DNA of 34,729 bases, from IMG/VR virus record IMGVR_UViG_3300035158_000277, positions 1 through 34,729 of that record. One strand, written 5' to 3'. Under the pieces are notes generated by a model. That model searched no databases. It saw only the letters and a list, made by a program, of their open reading frames with translations, and had not been told where the DNA came from. The stretch is from a virus. A program made the translations under genes and the position numbers. This document shows positions 1-8,398 of this stretch, in pieces (the first letter of the stretch is position 1; each line of letters begins with the position of its first letter).

Positions 1-141
1 AGAGCTAAAAGTATACCTCCAGATCCCCGCGGACGAAGCGCAACATAAGGAGCTCCTGGGAAAACTTATCACTATGGGATCCGATTTCGTTCAGAAGTTC
101 TGCGGTAGACTTTTCAAAGAGGAGGAGTTGACCGAGACTCT
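1..141. repeat. Left copy of 141-bp terminal direct repeat (circular-contig overlap)
   Basis: These 141 bases are identical to 34589-34729. The repeat lies inside the head-tail connector gene, which is read continuously across the join. A repeat of exactly 141 bases equals a common maximum k-mer of metagenome assemblers. It is therefore most simply the overlap of a circular assembly rather than a packaged terminal redundancy. Confidence 0.9.
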
Positions 142-529
142 GGATGGGAACGGACTTGGGGAGATCCTTCTTTCGGAAATGGATGTTAATTCGATCACCA
201 GTTTAACGATCGAAGGGACGGCGATCCTGGCTGCCAACTTTGAATTGTATTCTGATGAAGGTTCCATAAAATTGACGGATGGATCCGTGTTCACATCCGG
301 AAGTCATAACGTGGTGGTCACGTATAAAGCCGGAACCCAGGAGGTCCCAGAGGAAATCAAATTTGTCCTTCTGGAGATCTGCGCGAGGAAGTTCAAAGAG
401 ATAGACAGCAGCCGCCAGGGAGTGAGGAGCGAATCTATGGGAGATCAGAGTATCAGTTTCTCGGATGCGCTTCTTACGGCGGAGGTCAAAGGGATCTTAC
501 AAAGGTACAGAAAGCGGGAGTCCGTTTAA
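2..529 (+). CDS. Head-tail connector protein (gp6-like), 3' part of gene split by the contig ends
   Basis: This is the continuation of the gene that starts at 34566; joined over the terminal repeat it encodes 183 aa beginning MADLITDTELKVYLQI. The N-terminal helical segment with LKVYLQIPADEAQHKELL and a following pair of Cys/Arg-rich and acidic helices is typical of the phage gp6-like head-tail connector (HK97 gp6, YqbG type), which forms a ring under the portal. Its place, after the capsid genes and before the tail-completion gene, fits that role. The internal ATG at 74 has no good ribosome site and is not the start. The stop overlaps the next ATG by one base. Family assignment is by pattern and position. 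Confidence 0.8.
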   Translation, partial: ELKVYLQIPADEAQHKELLGKLITMGSDFVQKFCGRLFKEEELTETLDGNGLGEILLSEMDVNSITSLTIEGTAILAANFELYSDEGSIKLTDGSVFTSGSHNVVVTYKAGTQEVPEEIKFVLLEICARKFKEIDSSRQGVRSESMGDQSISFSDALLTAEVKGILQRYRKRESV

Positions 530-1068
530 TGCGTCTCCATATCACAGTTGAGGGAGGAGAGATAATAGCTCGGATGCTGGGGAGCCTTCCGGAGAGAGCG
601 ATACCGGAATTGAGCAAAACCCTAAGTGGCTACGTCTTTAAGCTCCATTCCCATATTGTAACGAACAAACTATCCGGACAGGTTTTAAACGTGCAGACGG
701 GAGCCTTGCGGAGCGGACTGATACCGGTAGTCGCAAAGAGTTTAGGGAGAAAGCTGGTTGCTGCTCTGGAGACGATGGTCCGATACTGGAGGATCCACGA
801 ATTCGGAGGGACCATATTCCCCAGACAAAAGCAAGCGTTGACCGTGCCATTCCCAGGAGTAACCGGCTGGGCTGCCGATTACGAAAATACCTTCATCGCC
901 AAAGGTGTAATCTTTGAAAAACAGGAGGGCGGCCCACGACCGTTGTTCGCATTGAGGAGGTCGGTCACCATTCCGGAGCGTTCTTATCTCAGGACCTCTT
1001 TAGCAGAGACACAAGGAGAGTTGGTCGCTTCGGTCCAAGAGGCCATTTTGAAAGCGTGGGAGAGGTAG
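529..1068 (+). CDS. Tail completion / neck protein, HK97 gp10-like
   Basis: The 179-aa product has the layout of the HK97 gp10 family of neck or tail-completion proteins: an N-terminal helix with regularly spaced hydrophobics, then a conserved-looking segment around residues 45-65 (LSGQVLNVQTGALRSGL) that resembles the family's 'TGxLRxS' motif, a mid-protein aromatic HEFGGTI stretch, and a C-terminal helix starting at RSYLRTSLAET. It begins at an ATG overlapping the upstream stop (TAATG), which implies translational coupling to the connector gene. Gene order connector, gp10-like, terminator, tail tube matches siphophages. The TGxLR motif and order are seen; the family name is inference. Confidence 0.75.
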   Translation: MRLHITVEGGEIIARMLGSLPERAIPELSKTLSGYVFKLHSHIVTNKLSGQVLNVQTGALRSGLIPVVAKSLGRKLVAALETMVRYWRIHEFGGTIFPRQKQALTVPFPGVTGWAADYENTFIAKGVIFEKQEGGPRPLFALRRSVTIPERSYLRTSLAETQGELVASVQEAILKAWER

Positions 1069-1071
1069 GGA

Positions 1072-1515
1072 ATGAATACCCGATTTACGATTCTGAACAA
1101 CCTCCTGGAGCAGATGAAAACGATCTCTAAGGCCAACGGGTATCAGAACGACTATCCGCTGGTTGACCGTAAATTCAAATCGTGGGATGCGTGTCACACT
1201 TCAGAAATGCCGTCTCTGTTTTTGTTGGACGATGGGAGAGAAACAAGAGACGAGGACGAACAGGTTCAGGACTCAATTTTTGTCGGCATGTATCCGGTGA
1301 TCCTCGGATATGTGCATGACGCAAGGGATGTATCGGCCAGATTCGGAACGGTGGACGGAGATCTCAAAAGGTTTTTGTATTCCGGATTGGATCTGGGATC
1401 TAACTGTAAATGGATTGAGTTTGAGGGTTACGACGCGATCATTACCCTGGATAAGTTGATCGTCTTTCAGGCCAGAATATATATCTTTTATGATTTCTTG
1501 AAAGCGGATCCTTAA
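1072..1515 (+). CDS. Probable tail terminator protein
   Basis: This 147-aa protein follows the gp10-like gene by three bases and is preceded by GAGAGG. No motif is diagnostic. Its size, its mixed alpha/beta composition with a hydrophobic C-terminal strand (LDKLIVFQARIYIFYDF), and its position directly before the tail-tube region are those of tail-terminator proteins of the lambda gpU / HK97 gp11 type, which cap the tail tube and join it to the head. The assignment rests on gene order. It could instead be another neck component. Confidence 0.5.
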   Translation: MNTRFTILNNLLEQMKTISKANGYQNDYPLVDRKFKSWDACHTSEMPSLFLLDDGRETRDEDEQVQDSIFVGMYPVILGYVHDARDVSARFGTVDGDLKRFLYSGLDLGSNCKWIEFEGYDAIITLDKLIVFQARIYIFYDFLKADP

Positions 1516-1531
1516 AAGCAGGAGGAAAGCC

Positions 1532-1882
1532 ATGAGCGAGAACAACGCAGTTCTGGAGTTTCAGGCGGAGACGAGCAAAACAGCGGACGGATCAACTCCA
1601 GCCCTTGACATGAGAAGATACAATTCGGCGGTATTTTCTATCCGGGTCACTAACATGGCCGGAGGGAGCCCCACGATAACGCCCAAGCTGATGCACAGTA
1701 TGGACAACGTAAATTTTGTTGAGCTTTACAGCTTCGGATCCAAAAGCGCGACCGGCCATTGTGTACTCGCAATCCCGAACGATACTCAATTTGGATTTAT
1801 GGGATACGTCAGATGGGATTGGGTTCTGGGTGGAACAACGCCCAACGTGACCTTTGAGTGCGGCGGCACTGGCAAAGAATAA
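1532..1882 (+). CDS. Small structural protein of unknown function
   Basis: A 116-aa product with a strong ribosome site (AGGAGG, seven bases before the ATG). It is rich in Ser, Thr, Gly and Asn and in short beta-strand patterns (AVFSIRVTNM, FVELYSF, VTFECGG), with no membrane segment or signal peptide, suggesting a single beta-sandwich. It lies between the terminator candidate and the major tail protein, where siphophages often carry a tail-tube accessory or decoration protein. I do not recognise the family. Confidence 0.6.
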   Translation: MSENNAVLEFQAETSKTADGSTPALDMRRYNSAVFSIRVTNMAGGSPTITPKLMHSMDNVNFVELYSFGSKSATGHCVLAIPNDTQFGFMGYVRWDWVLGGTTPNVTFECGGTGKE

Positions 1883-1895
1883 CCGATCGGATCCT

Positions 1896-1903
1896 TACAT
1901 GTA
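1896..1903. promoter_or_regulatory. TACATGTA palindrome upstream of major tail protein
   Basis: An exact copy of the TACNNGTA motif, extended to TTACATGTATATA, sits in the 67-base gap before the major tail protein gene. It is bracketed by two GGATCC sequences (1889 and 1908). It belongs to the genome-wide motif family described under the array at 16061-16783. Confidence 0.7.
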
Positions 1904-1949
1904 TATAGGATCCTGTGGGCTGATAACAATTATGAGGAGGTAAGCAATT

Positions 1950-2963
1950 ATGGGAGACGTAGCCGTAGGAAGAGAGATCCTTTTTGCGTGTGCTCCGGAG
2001 ACTGCATATAATGAGGCTTGGGGATCTCCTACATTACTCGGATTGGCGGTCCCGCCTCCGGACTTTGAACCGAACATCGAGCACCTAAAGGTTAAACATT
2101 CAGATCCGAATCCAGAGGCTCATGTATACGACTTCGGCCAGGGAGTGAGGGGGTGGACCTTGAACGTGGGCGGCAAAATCCCAAAGGAAGGGATGGGGTT
2201 TCCGCTTCTTTCGCTCATGGGCAAGGTGACCACTACTGGAGACGGACCATACGATCACATTTTTGCTCCGAGCCTTCAAACTCCAGTATCTCTGAAGTGT
2301 CTTGTGAGGACACCCTTCCGGCAAGCATCCCCGACAAAAGGACAGTGGCATTTGAGGGGAGGAAGGGTGAGGGCGGCGGAGTTTGTTTTCAAACCAAACG
2401 ATTTCCCGCGGTTCAGCATGGAGCTAATAGGCGGAAGTTTTTCGTATGAGAATCTGGCAGCGGCTCCGACGATCCTCGTGCCGGCAGGAAACTATTTCTG
2501 GAGTGCTCAGGAGTACGCCGCTAATTCCCCGCACCTTCACAATGCCTATGGATGGAACATATTTACAATCAGGATAGAGAATGAACTGGCGGCGGACGTG
2601 GACGAGTCCTACGTAGTGGGATCGGATGAAAGGTTTCGTTTGGAGAGGGCTGCGTCCGAGGAAGCTTTCCGGTTCACCATAACGGCTAAAAGAATTATGG
2701 ACGAGAGCAACGCGGACGACCTGGAGGCTGCCTACGAGAATCATACTGGAGCCGGAGGAGGGGCAAATCTACTGGTGGCAGGGGTCGCCAATCTGAGCGT
2801 GAGCTCACCTTATACATTCTTAACCAAATACAAACGGACTCCGAGAGGACAGGGATTGGTTGAGGAAGAGATTGAGGCTATCGGATATAAGGGGGCAACT
2901 GGATCTCAGACCTCAATTGTGCTGACTGATGAAGAAGCCGAGCCGGTGACACAGGGAGCTTAG
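1950..2963 (+). CDS. Major tail (tube) protein
   Basis: The 337-aa protein follows a perfect AGGAGGT ribosome site. It has the character of phage tail-tube proteins: a short polar N-terminus, then alternating beta strands (WTLNVGGKI, VSLKCLVRTPF, RAAEFVFKP, FSMELIGGSFSYE) with a duplicated-looking second half (IFTIRIENEL, FRFTITAKRIM). Its place just before the frameshifting chaperone pair and the tape measure is decisive, because this order is fixed in siphophages. The C-terminal part from about residue 275 (LSVSSPYTF onward, ending in repeated acidic TDEEAEPV) may be an exposed domain. It is likely transcribed with the head-tail operon and may be regulated through the palindrome just upstream. 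Confidence 0.8.
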   Translation: MGDVAVGREILFACAPETAYNEAWGSPTLLGLAVPPPDFEPNIEHLKVKHSDPNPEAHVYDFGQGVRGWTLNVGGKIPKEGMGFPLLSLMGKVTTTGDGPYDHIFAPSLQTPVSLKCLVRTPFRQASPTKGQWHLRGGRVRAAEFVFKPNDFPRFSMELIGGSFSYENLAAAPTILVPAGNYFWSAQEYAANSPHLHNAYGWNIFTIRIENELAADVDESYVVGSDERFRLERAASEEAFRFTITAKRIMDESNADDLEAAYENHTGAGGGANLLVAGVANLSVSSPYTFLTKYKRTPRGQGLVEEEIEAIGYKGATGSQTSIVLTDEEAEPVTQGA

Positions 2964-2971
2964 GAAGTCTT

Positions 2972-3013
2972 TAGAGGACCCGAGTACATTACAGGTATAG
3001 GCGACGTCCTCTA
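2972..3013 (+). promoter_or_regulatory. Hairpin carrying a TACAGGTA motif in its loop
   Basis: TAGAGGAC (2972-2979) and GTCCTCTA (3006-3013) form a perfect 8-bp stem. The 26-base loop contains TACAGGTA (2990-2997), and AACATGTA follows at 3015-3022, shortly before the ribosome site of the chaperone gene. The stem, loop and motif are seen directly. A role as an operator, or as a partial terminator lowering chaperone expression below that of the tail-tube gene, is inference. Confidence 0.6.
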
Positions 3014-3045
3014 TAACATGTAACCGAGAGGAGAAACAGGGACCA

Positions 3046-3432
3046 ATGGAGACGATCAAAGTAGCTTTCAAAAGCTGCCTGGAGGAGGAAACCCTTCTTA
3101 CCAAAACTCTGAAGTTTGTGGATCCAGAGGAGAAGGAGATCGGCAGCGTCACTATCCGACAACTCACCAGAAGGAAAATCCTGGACCTTCAGGAGAAGCC
3201 GGTCGAAGGAATGGTTTTAGCTTCGATTGTGGAGTGGACTTTCAAAGACGCGACGGGAAAGACCCTGGAGGTAACGGAGAAAAATCTGGATCTCTTATGC
3301 AGCCGGAAGAAGGTCGATAACGATTACCAGGTTGGGATTTACAATCACCTGGTAGATCAGGTGATGCAGTTTAATTTTGTGCCTCCGGAACAGGAAAAAA
3401 ACTCAGGCGGGCAGTCATCCTCGGATTCATAG
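3046..3432 (+). CDS. Tail assembly chaperone (gpG-like), zero-frame product
   Basis: The 128-aa product lies between the major tail protein and the tape measure, the invariant position of lambda gpG. It begins METIKVAFKSCLEEETLLTKTL, has a central helical region (RQLTRRKILDLQEKP) and ends in a short hydrophilic tail (EQEKNSGGQSSSDS). About ten codons before its stop it carries the slippery heptamer A AAA AAC in the correct phase, which allows some ribosomes to enter the -1 frame and make a longer gpGT-like protein. The preceding GAGAGGAG gives a good start. Position and slippery site make the role firm even though the sequence itself is not diagnostic. Confidence 0.85.
   Translation: METIKVAFKSCLEEETLLTKTLKFVDPEEKEIGSVTIRQLTRRKILDLQEKPVEGMVLASIVEWTFKDATGKTLEVTEKNLDLLCSRKKVDNDYQVGIYNHLVDQVMQFNFVPPEQEKNSGGQSSSDS
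3396..3402 (+). promoter_or_regulatory. -1 ribosomal frameshift slippery site A AAA AAC
   Basis: Seven A residues followed by C (3395-3402) place the heptamer A AAA AAC with the zero-frame codons AAA (3397) and AAC (3400). A -1 slip re-pairs both tRNAs and continues in the frame that is open from 3375 to 3776. Programmed frameshifting at this position, between tail tube and tape measure, is established for lambda and many siphophages. Frequency cannot be judged from sequence. Confidence 0.85.
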
Positions 3433-3776
3433 ATGGGGTGGCTGCCTGTCAGCCCTTGTCGGAGGAAGCAGAGAGAGCGGGACCGCAGTTACCGGAGGAT
3501 GGGTGTCCGGGGTTCAATTGTGAAGACTGTGTATGGGTAAAATTCTTCTGTATGGACTGTGCCAGATATGGGAAATGCGAATACAAGTATCTGCCGAAGA
3601 TCTTACCAGGTAACCGACACGCGCTCTCTTTATATCCGCACATCCAGAAGGGAAATTTGCCGCTGGCAGGAGGAGTCCTGGATCAGCCACATAAACTCTT
3701 ACTTCAATTCGACATCATAAGAAGCGAGATCCAGAGACAGCAAAGAAACGAACGCTTGGCGAAGGATAAAAAATAA
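3402..3776 (+). CDS. Tail assembly chaperone frameshift extension (gpT-like)
   Basis: In the -1 frame reading runs from 3402 to the TAA at 3774-3776, adding 124 residues to the first 119 of the upstream gene, for a 243-aa fusion. A separate start at GTG 3438 is possible but has only a weak GGGG before it. The junction reads LRRAVILGFIDGV and then a cysteine-rich domain with CEDC, CMDC and a further Cys (residues roughly 30-60 of the extension), suggesting metal binding, and a charged helical end (RSEIQRQQRNERLAKDKK). In lambda the T part contacts the tail tube while G coats the tape measure. The stop overlaps the tape-measure ATG (TAATG). A TACAAGTA palindrome lies inside this gene at 3582-3589. 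Confidence 0.75.
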   Translation, partial: LRRAVILGFIDGVAACQPLSEEAERAGPQLPEDGCPGFNCEDCVWVKFFCMDCARYGKCEYKYLPKILPGNRHALSLYPHIQKGNLPLAGGVLDQPHKLLLQFDIIRSEIQRQQRNERLAKDKK

Positions 3777-5269
3777 TGGCACGACCAAGAATCTCAGAAT
3801 CCCGACACCGAGAGGTTATGATTCGGATCGGGCTGGATCCTTCCTCAATGGCTGTACCCGCTGCCAAGGCAGCCGAGTATATGCGAGCTCTTCAGGACCA
3901 AGCGACGCGATCCAATGCAAGGGTAAGTCAGAGCATAGCCCAATCCACTAAAGCATCTGACAAAATGCTTACGACTTGGGGAAGGCTTACCCTGCGAGCG
4001 TCACCCTTTGCGCTTATGACTACGGATATAGCTGGTCTGACTGCTGGAATGACCGGGTTACATGGATCCTCTAATTTGGTCCGTACCGGAATCATGGGAG
4101 CAGGAACCGCACTATCTTCTTTCCTCGGACCGGCGGGATTGGCAGCGATCGCCATTGGGGGGTTGGTAACGGCTTTTCTCCTGAAGCGAAAGGCAGCGGA
4201 CGAAGCTACGGACTCGATCGAGCGTCAGATTTCCGCTCTTACGAGCCTGGCCAAAGCAGGGAACGAGAGGGCGCGGACTCTGGCGGTCCAGGAGTTGCAA
4301 GCAGCCGAGAAGGAATTAGCGAAGGCCAAGAGCGCGGCATTTCTGGAGGCGATTAACGCGGGAATGACCATCAGCAAGGCGGACGATGAAGTTATAAGAC
4401 AGACGGCGGAACAGGAGAACAAGGTAAGGAAGCTGAGAGAGGCTTATGAGGAGTTGGGTCTAAGCGAAGAACAGTCTGTGAGGGAGAGGTTGGGTAACCG
4501 GCTTAAGTGGGAAGCGGATCACGACAAAAACCGGCTGGAGGCATACCGGGATTTCTTAAGAAAGCAATTGGGAGAGGCCGATAGATGGGCGGACGATTAT
4601 GTGCGTCTACTGAAGGAGATCCAGGACGTAGAGCTTAAGATCAGGGTGCGGGATTTCAAGCTTCATCCGGAAATTGCACAAATGGCCTGGGGCTATGCGA
4701 AGGCCGCGGAGTTGGTGAAGGAAGAGGAAGCACTCAGAAAGGCGGCGGAGAAGGAACGCAAGAAAGCTATGAGAGAATATCAGCGGGAACAGGACCAATT
4801 GGCCAGACAGGCGGAGAGGGCTCTTATGAGACACCAAAATGCTCTGGCCGGCTACGTGTCACAGATGAGCGGAGTTTTCATTTCGGCCTTTAGCGGAGTA
4901 GAGGACCGCTGGCAACAAATGCTCGAGAACATGATAATGAGTCTACTCCAATCCGGGCTTACTTCTCTGATTATGGGTATGATTTTTCCGGAGGTTGGGG
5001 CTGCAGGATTCTTTCAAAGGGCTACCGGTTTACAGCTTCAGCAAGGAACGCCATACGTGCCGCGGACAGGTTGGTATTATATGCACCAGGGAGAGGGAGT
5101 TATACCGGCACAGGAAAATATCACAAACATGAAAACGGTCACCGGCGGATCCACTACTCAAAATATCTTTGTGGTTACCCTGGATTGGAACGAGCTCACC
5201 AGGGAGCGCATAGCTCCCTATATCGAGAGAATGGCAAGTAGGCGAGAAACCAAACTCTTAACGGGTTAA
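3776..5269 (+). CDS. Tail tape measure protein (short)
   Basis: The 497-aa protein starts at an ATG overlapping the chaperone stop. Residues about 90-140 form a hydrophobic glycine-rich stretch (GLTAGMTGL ... FLGPAGLAAIAIGGLVTAFLL). Residues 145-360 are an almost continuous charged helix rich in Ala, Glu, Lys and Arg. The end is a hydrophobic globular part (LLQSGLTSLIMGMIFPEVGAAGF) resembling the C-terminal segments of tape measures near residue 400. This layout and the place after the frameshift pair identify it. At roughly 1.5 angstrom per residue it predicts a tail of only about 75 nm, shorter than lambda's. Confidence 0.85.
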   Translation: MARPRISESRHREVMIRIGLDPSSMAVPAAKAAEYMRALQDQATRSNARVSQSIAQSTKASDKMLTTWGRLTLRASPFALMTTDIAGLTAGMTGLHGSSNLVRTGIMGAGTALSSFLGPAGLAAIAIGGLVTAFLLKRKAADEATDSIERQISALTSLAKAGNERARTLAVQELQAAEKELAKAKSAAFLEAINAGMTISKADDEVIRQTAEQENKVRKLREAYEELGLSEEQSVRERLGNRLKWEADHDKNRLEAYRDFLRKQLGEADRWADDYVRLLKEIQDVELKIRVRDFKLHPEIAQMAWGYAKAAELVKEEEALRKAAEKERKKAMREYQREQDQLARQAERALMRHQNALAGYVSQMSGVFISAFSGVEDRWQQMLENMIMSLLQSGLTSLIMGMIFPEVGAAGFFQRATGLQLQQGTPYVPRTGWYYMHQGEGVIPAQENITNMKTVTGGSTTQNIFVVTLDWNELTRERIAPYIERMASRRETKLLTG

Positions 5270-5270
5270 T

Positions 5271-5882
5271 ATGACAGTAATCCTAAAAGGTGACGGAAGT
5301 CTCACATCCAGCAAATCCTTTACTACGCTGTACCTGTCTCCAGCACCCACTCCGGAGAGGGTAAGAGATAATGCGGAAGTGATCGAAGGAGACTCCGGAT
5401 ACTCCGTCCAGTATGAGAGGGGCACATTTAGAAAAATCTTCCGGCTCCGAATCCCTCTCATTACCTCCGCGGTCAAAAAGAATATCGAGAGGGATTTCTA
5501 TAACTGGATCTCCGGTCGATCAAATTGGTTCACCTTACAGCCACATGGCCAGCCACTGATAGGGGATATGACCCAACAGGGATCCAGTAGCACGACTATC
5601 TTACAGAATACATCTTTGATCCAGGACGACCAGACCTGGCGGGGATATTGGGCAGTTATCAAGAACGGCCTTGCTCAAGGGTTATGGAGGAAGATCCTAC
5701 ATTCTTATCAAAGCGCAAATCAAGTGGTGGTGGATCCTCCGTTTGATTATGCCGTCGGGACCGGAGATACTTTTATGCTTGGGTATCCGGTTCAGTTTAT
5801 GGACCATGAGATCAATTTTATTCCGCGCGCGCCGGACTGGTGGGAAGCCCAAATGACTCTGATCGAAAAGGTGATGGGATGA
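5271..5882 (+). CDS. Tail-tip protein, distal-tail position
   Basis: This 203-aa protein starts directly after the tape measure. It is beta-rich with many aromatic residues (FYNWISGRSNWFTLQPHGQP, DQTWRGYWAVI, DWWEAQMTLI). In siphophages the first protein after the tape measure is the distal tail protein or lambda gpM-like tip component, linking tube to baseplate. No signature motif is evident. The stop overlaps the next start (ATGGGATGA), indicating coupling. The role is inferred from position. Confidence 0.6.
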   Translation: MTVILKGDGSLTSSKSFTTLYLSPAPTPERVRDNAEVIEGDSGYSVQYERGTFRKIFRLRIPLITSAVKKNIERDFYNWISGRSNWFTLQPHGQPLIGDMTQQGSSSTTILQNTSLIQDDQTWRGYWAVIKNGLAQGLWRKILHSYQSANQVVVDPPFDYAVGTGDTFMLGYPVQFMDHEINFIPRAPDWWEAQMTLIEKVMG

Positions 5883-8056
5883 AAACATACACTCCGTCTT
5901 TTTGGGATCGGGTATACTATCGCCAAGCTGGAGAGAAGGCCCTTCACCTGGTTACTTTCTGGCCTGGATTCCCAGCCAATCCAGCGGATCATTATCATGT
6001 ATGCGAAGAGCATGTTAAGGTTGGATCGGATACCTTTGAGCCATTTCTAAAAAGGGTGGACTTTATCCGGATGAATGTAGACGAAGAGTCAAATCTGTCC
6101 CCAGCTAATAGTTGTCGGATTACCCTTTTGCGCGGAAGCTGGGGAGTGGAGCAGCTATTAAAAGGACATTGGCAAAAGGGACAATTGGTCGAGGTCTATT
6201 TATGGATCAAATCCTTACTGAGCTCGTCCGATAAGTTGGACATGGGACAGTTCTTTATTGACTCCGTGGAGGAAGTCACAGAGGGGCAGGTTATAATTGC
6301 CTGTAGCACCGATGAGGGCAAGCTGATTAAGGAGAAGCCCGAGCGACAACTTAATCAGACTGATTATCCGGAACTTCCCAATGATAGTAAGGACGTAAGG
6401 TGGCCTATGGTCCTGGGGGATCTCTACGAGAGCGGGAACGATCGAGCTTATCTCATGCAGAGGATCGGGAACGCATGTCCGGCTTTCTGCATCGACGGAG
6501 ACAACTTCAAATATCTGGCATATCGACATCAGAACGTAGACGGTAAAGCAGTAAATCCGAATTGGATTTTTCAATACTTCCCAGCCATGAGGCAGCTTGC
6601 GGAGTTCGGATATTTCTCCGTGACCCACAGTCCGGGGAACAATGAGTATTATATCGATATAAATGTACCGGACGGCGTAGGTCTGGGGGAGTGCCGGATT
6701 ATGCGAGTAATTCCGGAGAAGATTATCACAGCATCCACAACCTGTACGGATCCCGTCAAAGCAATAGATTTGGACAGGGATACTTACGCGATTTTTGGGA
6801 GTGTAACTAATTACCTGAATCTTCAGACGGACCATCTAAAAAGCATCGGGACGTACAAACCATCCTGGGATCCAGGATATTATTATATAGTCAGACTCGG
6901 ATTCAATTTGAGAAATGTAAACGGAACCTGGGGAGTGCAAGTAATCTCACATGGGTACGTGGCAAACTATAGCGCGACGGGATACAACGAAACTGGCATA
7001 ATCATTCAAAGCAACAATCCGGATCTGGATGTGCTTTCGGTTCTCTTTAGGATCGGGGGAGATACGACTCATGCAGAGATAGATGGAGTCCACTTTAAGA
7101 TTGAATTCTGGGACGATATGGGAATCAGCTACGAGACAACGAGAGTCAGGATCCCGCGGAACAATTTCGACCTCATGTTTGGAAGGGGCTACAAAAGAGA
7201 GGTTGTCCGGAAGGATGAGCATATCAAGCTTAATGAGATCTATGCTTTGGTCCAGGGAGCGGACGATCCTCCGGGTTCATATCCGGCCTGGGCCTATGAC
7301 CATCCCGTGACGATCATTTATTATCTGTTGAACAAACTGGCGGAGGTCCCGGAGTCGGAGATAGATCTCGTCAACTTCAATTCGGTTTATACCGACATGG
7401 GATCGTCCTGGAGCTTCGGCAGATTCTTAGATGAACCGAGAACAGTCAAGGAGCTCCTGCAAAGCTGTCTCCGAGAGGCAAACCTAAAGATGTTCAGGGG
7501 GGAAGATAACAAGTTCAAACTCTTTAGATGGATGAGGGCGGCGGCGACGCCGGATCTCGTATTCTCAAATGCAAGCAGGAATCCTTTACTGATGAAGGAT
7601 TTCAGATTCTATCTTAGCGACGTAGCTTACAATTGGTTTGATCTGGAGTACCGGTGGAACTATGCCAAAGGGGAATTTGGGAAGAGACTCCAGAGGACCC
7701 CCAATGGAGAATTAGAGGGAGGACTTGGTAACACATTTTGCAATTCGTCTTATGAAAAACTGGGCAATGTGAAGTCGGAATATCCCTGGCCGCAACTGGA
7801 ATGGGTAAGGGGAGCGGTGACCGCAGATCTCCACTTCTCGGAGATCTTACGCTGCTGGTGGAAGCCAGCGACCATAGTTGAATTCGCAAGCTCTCTGGCA
7901 GCCGGGGTCCTGAATCCTGGAGATACAATCAGGACGAACCATCCGGGCCAAAGGTGGCTGGAGGCAAATATGGATTTTCAAGTTTTGGATGTGGAAAAGA
8001 ACGGCAATCAAATAGATCTCAGGGCTATCGAGTGCCTGGATCTCGGTCACGTTTAA
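5879..8056 (+). CDS. Large tail-tip / baseplate hub protein
   Basis: The 725-aa protein is the largest in the tail-tip module. I place its start at ATG 5879, overlapping the upstream TGA, rather than the in-frame ATG at 5840 inside the previous gene. The N-terminal 150 residues (FWDRVYYRQAGEKALHLVTFW ... FFIDSVEEVTEGQVIIACST) look like a hub domain, where short beta strands describe a tail-ring fold. Residues about 270-430 contain beta-rich repeats, and 520-725 another conserved-looking block (FGRFLDEPRTVKELLQSCLREANL, LFRWMRAAATPDLVFS). It probably forms the central fibre base or receptor-contact hub. No lytic domain was seen. Family is not recognised with certainty. Confidence 0.65.
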   Translation: MKTYTPSFWDRVYYRQAGEKALHLVTFWPGFPANPADHYHVCEEHVKVGSDTFEPFLKRVDFIRMNVDEESNLSPANSCRITLLRGSWGVEQLLKGHWQKGQLVEVYLWIKSLLSSSDKLDMGQFFIDSVEEVTEGQVIIACSTDEGKLIKEKPERQLNQTDYPELPNDSKDVRWPMVLGDLYESGNDRAYLMQRIGNACPAFCIDGDNFKYLAYRHQNVDGKAVNPNWIFQYFPAMRQLAEFGYFSVTHSPGNNEYYIDINVPDGVGLGECRIMRVIPEKIITASTTCTDPVKAIDLDRDTYAIFGSVTNYLNLQTDHLKSIGTYKPSWDPGYYYIVRLGFNLRNVNGTWGVQVISHGYVANYSATGYNETGIIIQSNNPDLDVLSVLFRIGGDTTHAEIDGVHFKIEFWDDMGISYETTRVRIPRNNFDLMFGRGYKREVVRKDEHIKLNEIYALVQGADDPPGSYPAWAYDHPVTIIYYLLNKLAEVPESEIDLVNFNSVYTDMGSSWSFGRFLDEPRTVKELLQSCLREANLKMFRGEDNKFKLFRWMRAAATPDLVFSNASRNPLLMKDFRFYLSDVAYNWFDLEYRWNYAKGEFGKRLQRTPNGELEGGLGNTFCNSSYEKLGNVKSEYPWPQLEWVRGAVTADLHFSEILRCWWKPATIVEFASSLAAGVLNPGDTIRTNHPGQRWLEANMDFQVLDVEKNGNQIDLRAIECLDLGHV

Positions 8057-8071
8057 GAGGAGGATGGAAAC

Positions 8072-8398
8072 ATGGAAGGGGTCCCGATCACTGATTACTT
8101 GGACGCTCCGGTTCTGGGAATTCTGATAGGTAAGATACTTTGGGATTGGCTGAAGGCAAAAAGAAACGGGAACCCCAACGGGATGTTGAAAGAGATTAAA
8201 ACTCTGGCGGTGGAGATCAAACAAGAACAGGCGGTCCAAAAAACAAGCTTCGATGGAATGGGAGGAAAACAGGAGCAGACGAATACATGTTTACAAGAGT
8301 TGGTCAAAGCCAGCGTTAAGACCAACACACTATTAGAAGGGATCCAGGAGGAAATGAGAATGCAAAGGATAGGAAATCCTGGACCCAGAGGTTCATAA
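8072..8398 (+). CDS. Small protein with N-terminal hydrophobic helix and coiled coil
   Basis: A 108-aa product with a strong AGGAGG site. Residues about 10-27 (LDAPVLGILIGKILWDWL) form one hydrophobic helix, followed by a basic turn and then a long polar helix with heptad-like spacing (MLKEIKTLAVEIKQEQAVQ, CLQELVKASVKTNTLLEGI). The layout, one membrane helix then a coiled coil, is seen in small holins or spanin-like proteins and in hemolysin XhlA-type proteins that sit near phage lysis genes. The nearby holin-like and amidase genes support a lysis-related role, but it could equally be a tail-tip accessory. Confidence 0.55.
   Translation: MEGVPITDYLDAPVLGILIGKILWDWLKAKRNGNPNGMLKEIKTLAVEIKQEQAVQKTSFDGMGGKQEQTNTCLQELVKASVKTNTLLEGIQEEMRMQRIGNPGPRGS

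Noticed and set aside
1-141. True packaged terminal repeat
   Set aside because: Length equals a common assembler k-mer and the repeat interrupts a gene; circular assembly is the simpler reading, though virion ends were not tested.
5-294. Separate gene starting at ATG 74 or the minus-strand frame at 91-294
   Set aside because: Joining the contig ends shows one connector gene from 34566; the minus frame is its shadow.
5840-5878. Upstream start for the tail hub gene
   Set aside because: Would overlap the previous gene by 43 bases without a ribosome site; ATG 5879 forms a normal stop-start overlap.
6215-6835. 206-aa open frame on the minus strand
   Set aside because: Lies wholly antisense to the well-formed tail hub gene, no promoter or ribosome site; every supported gene is on the + strand.
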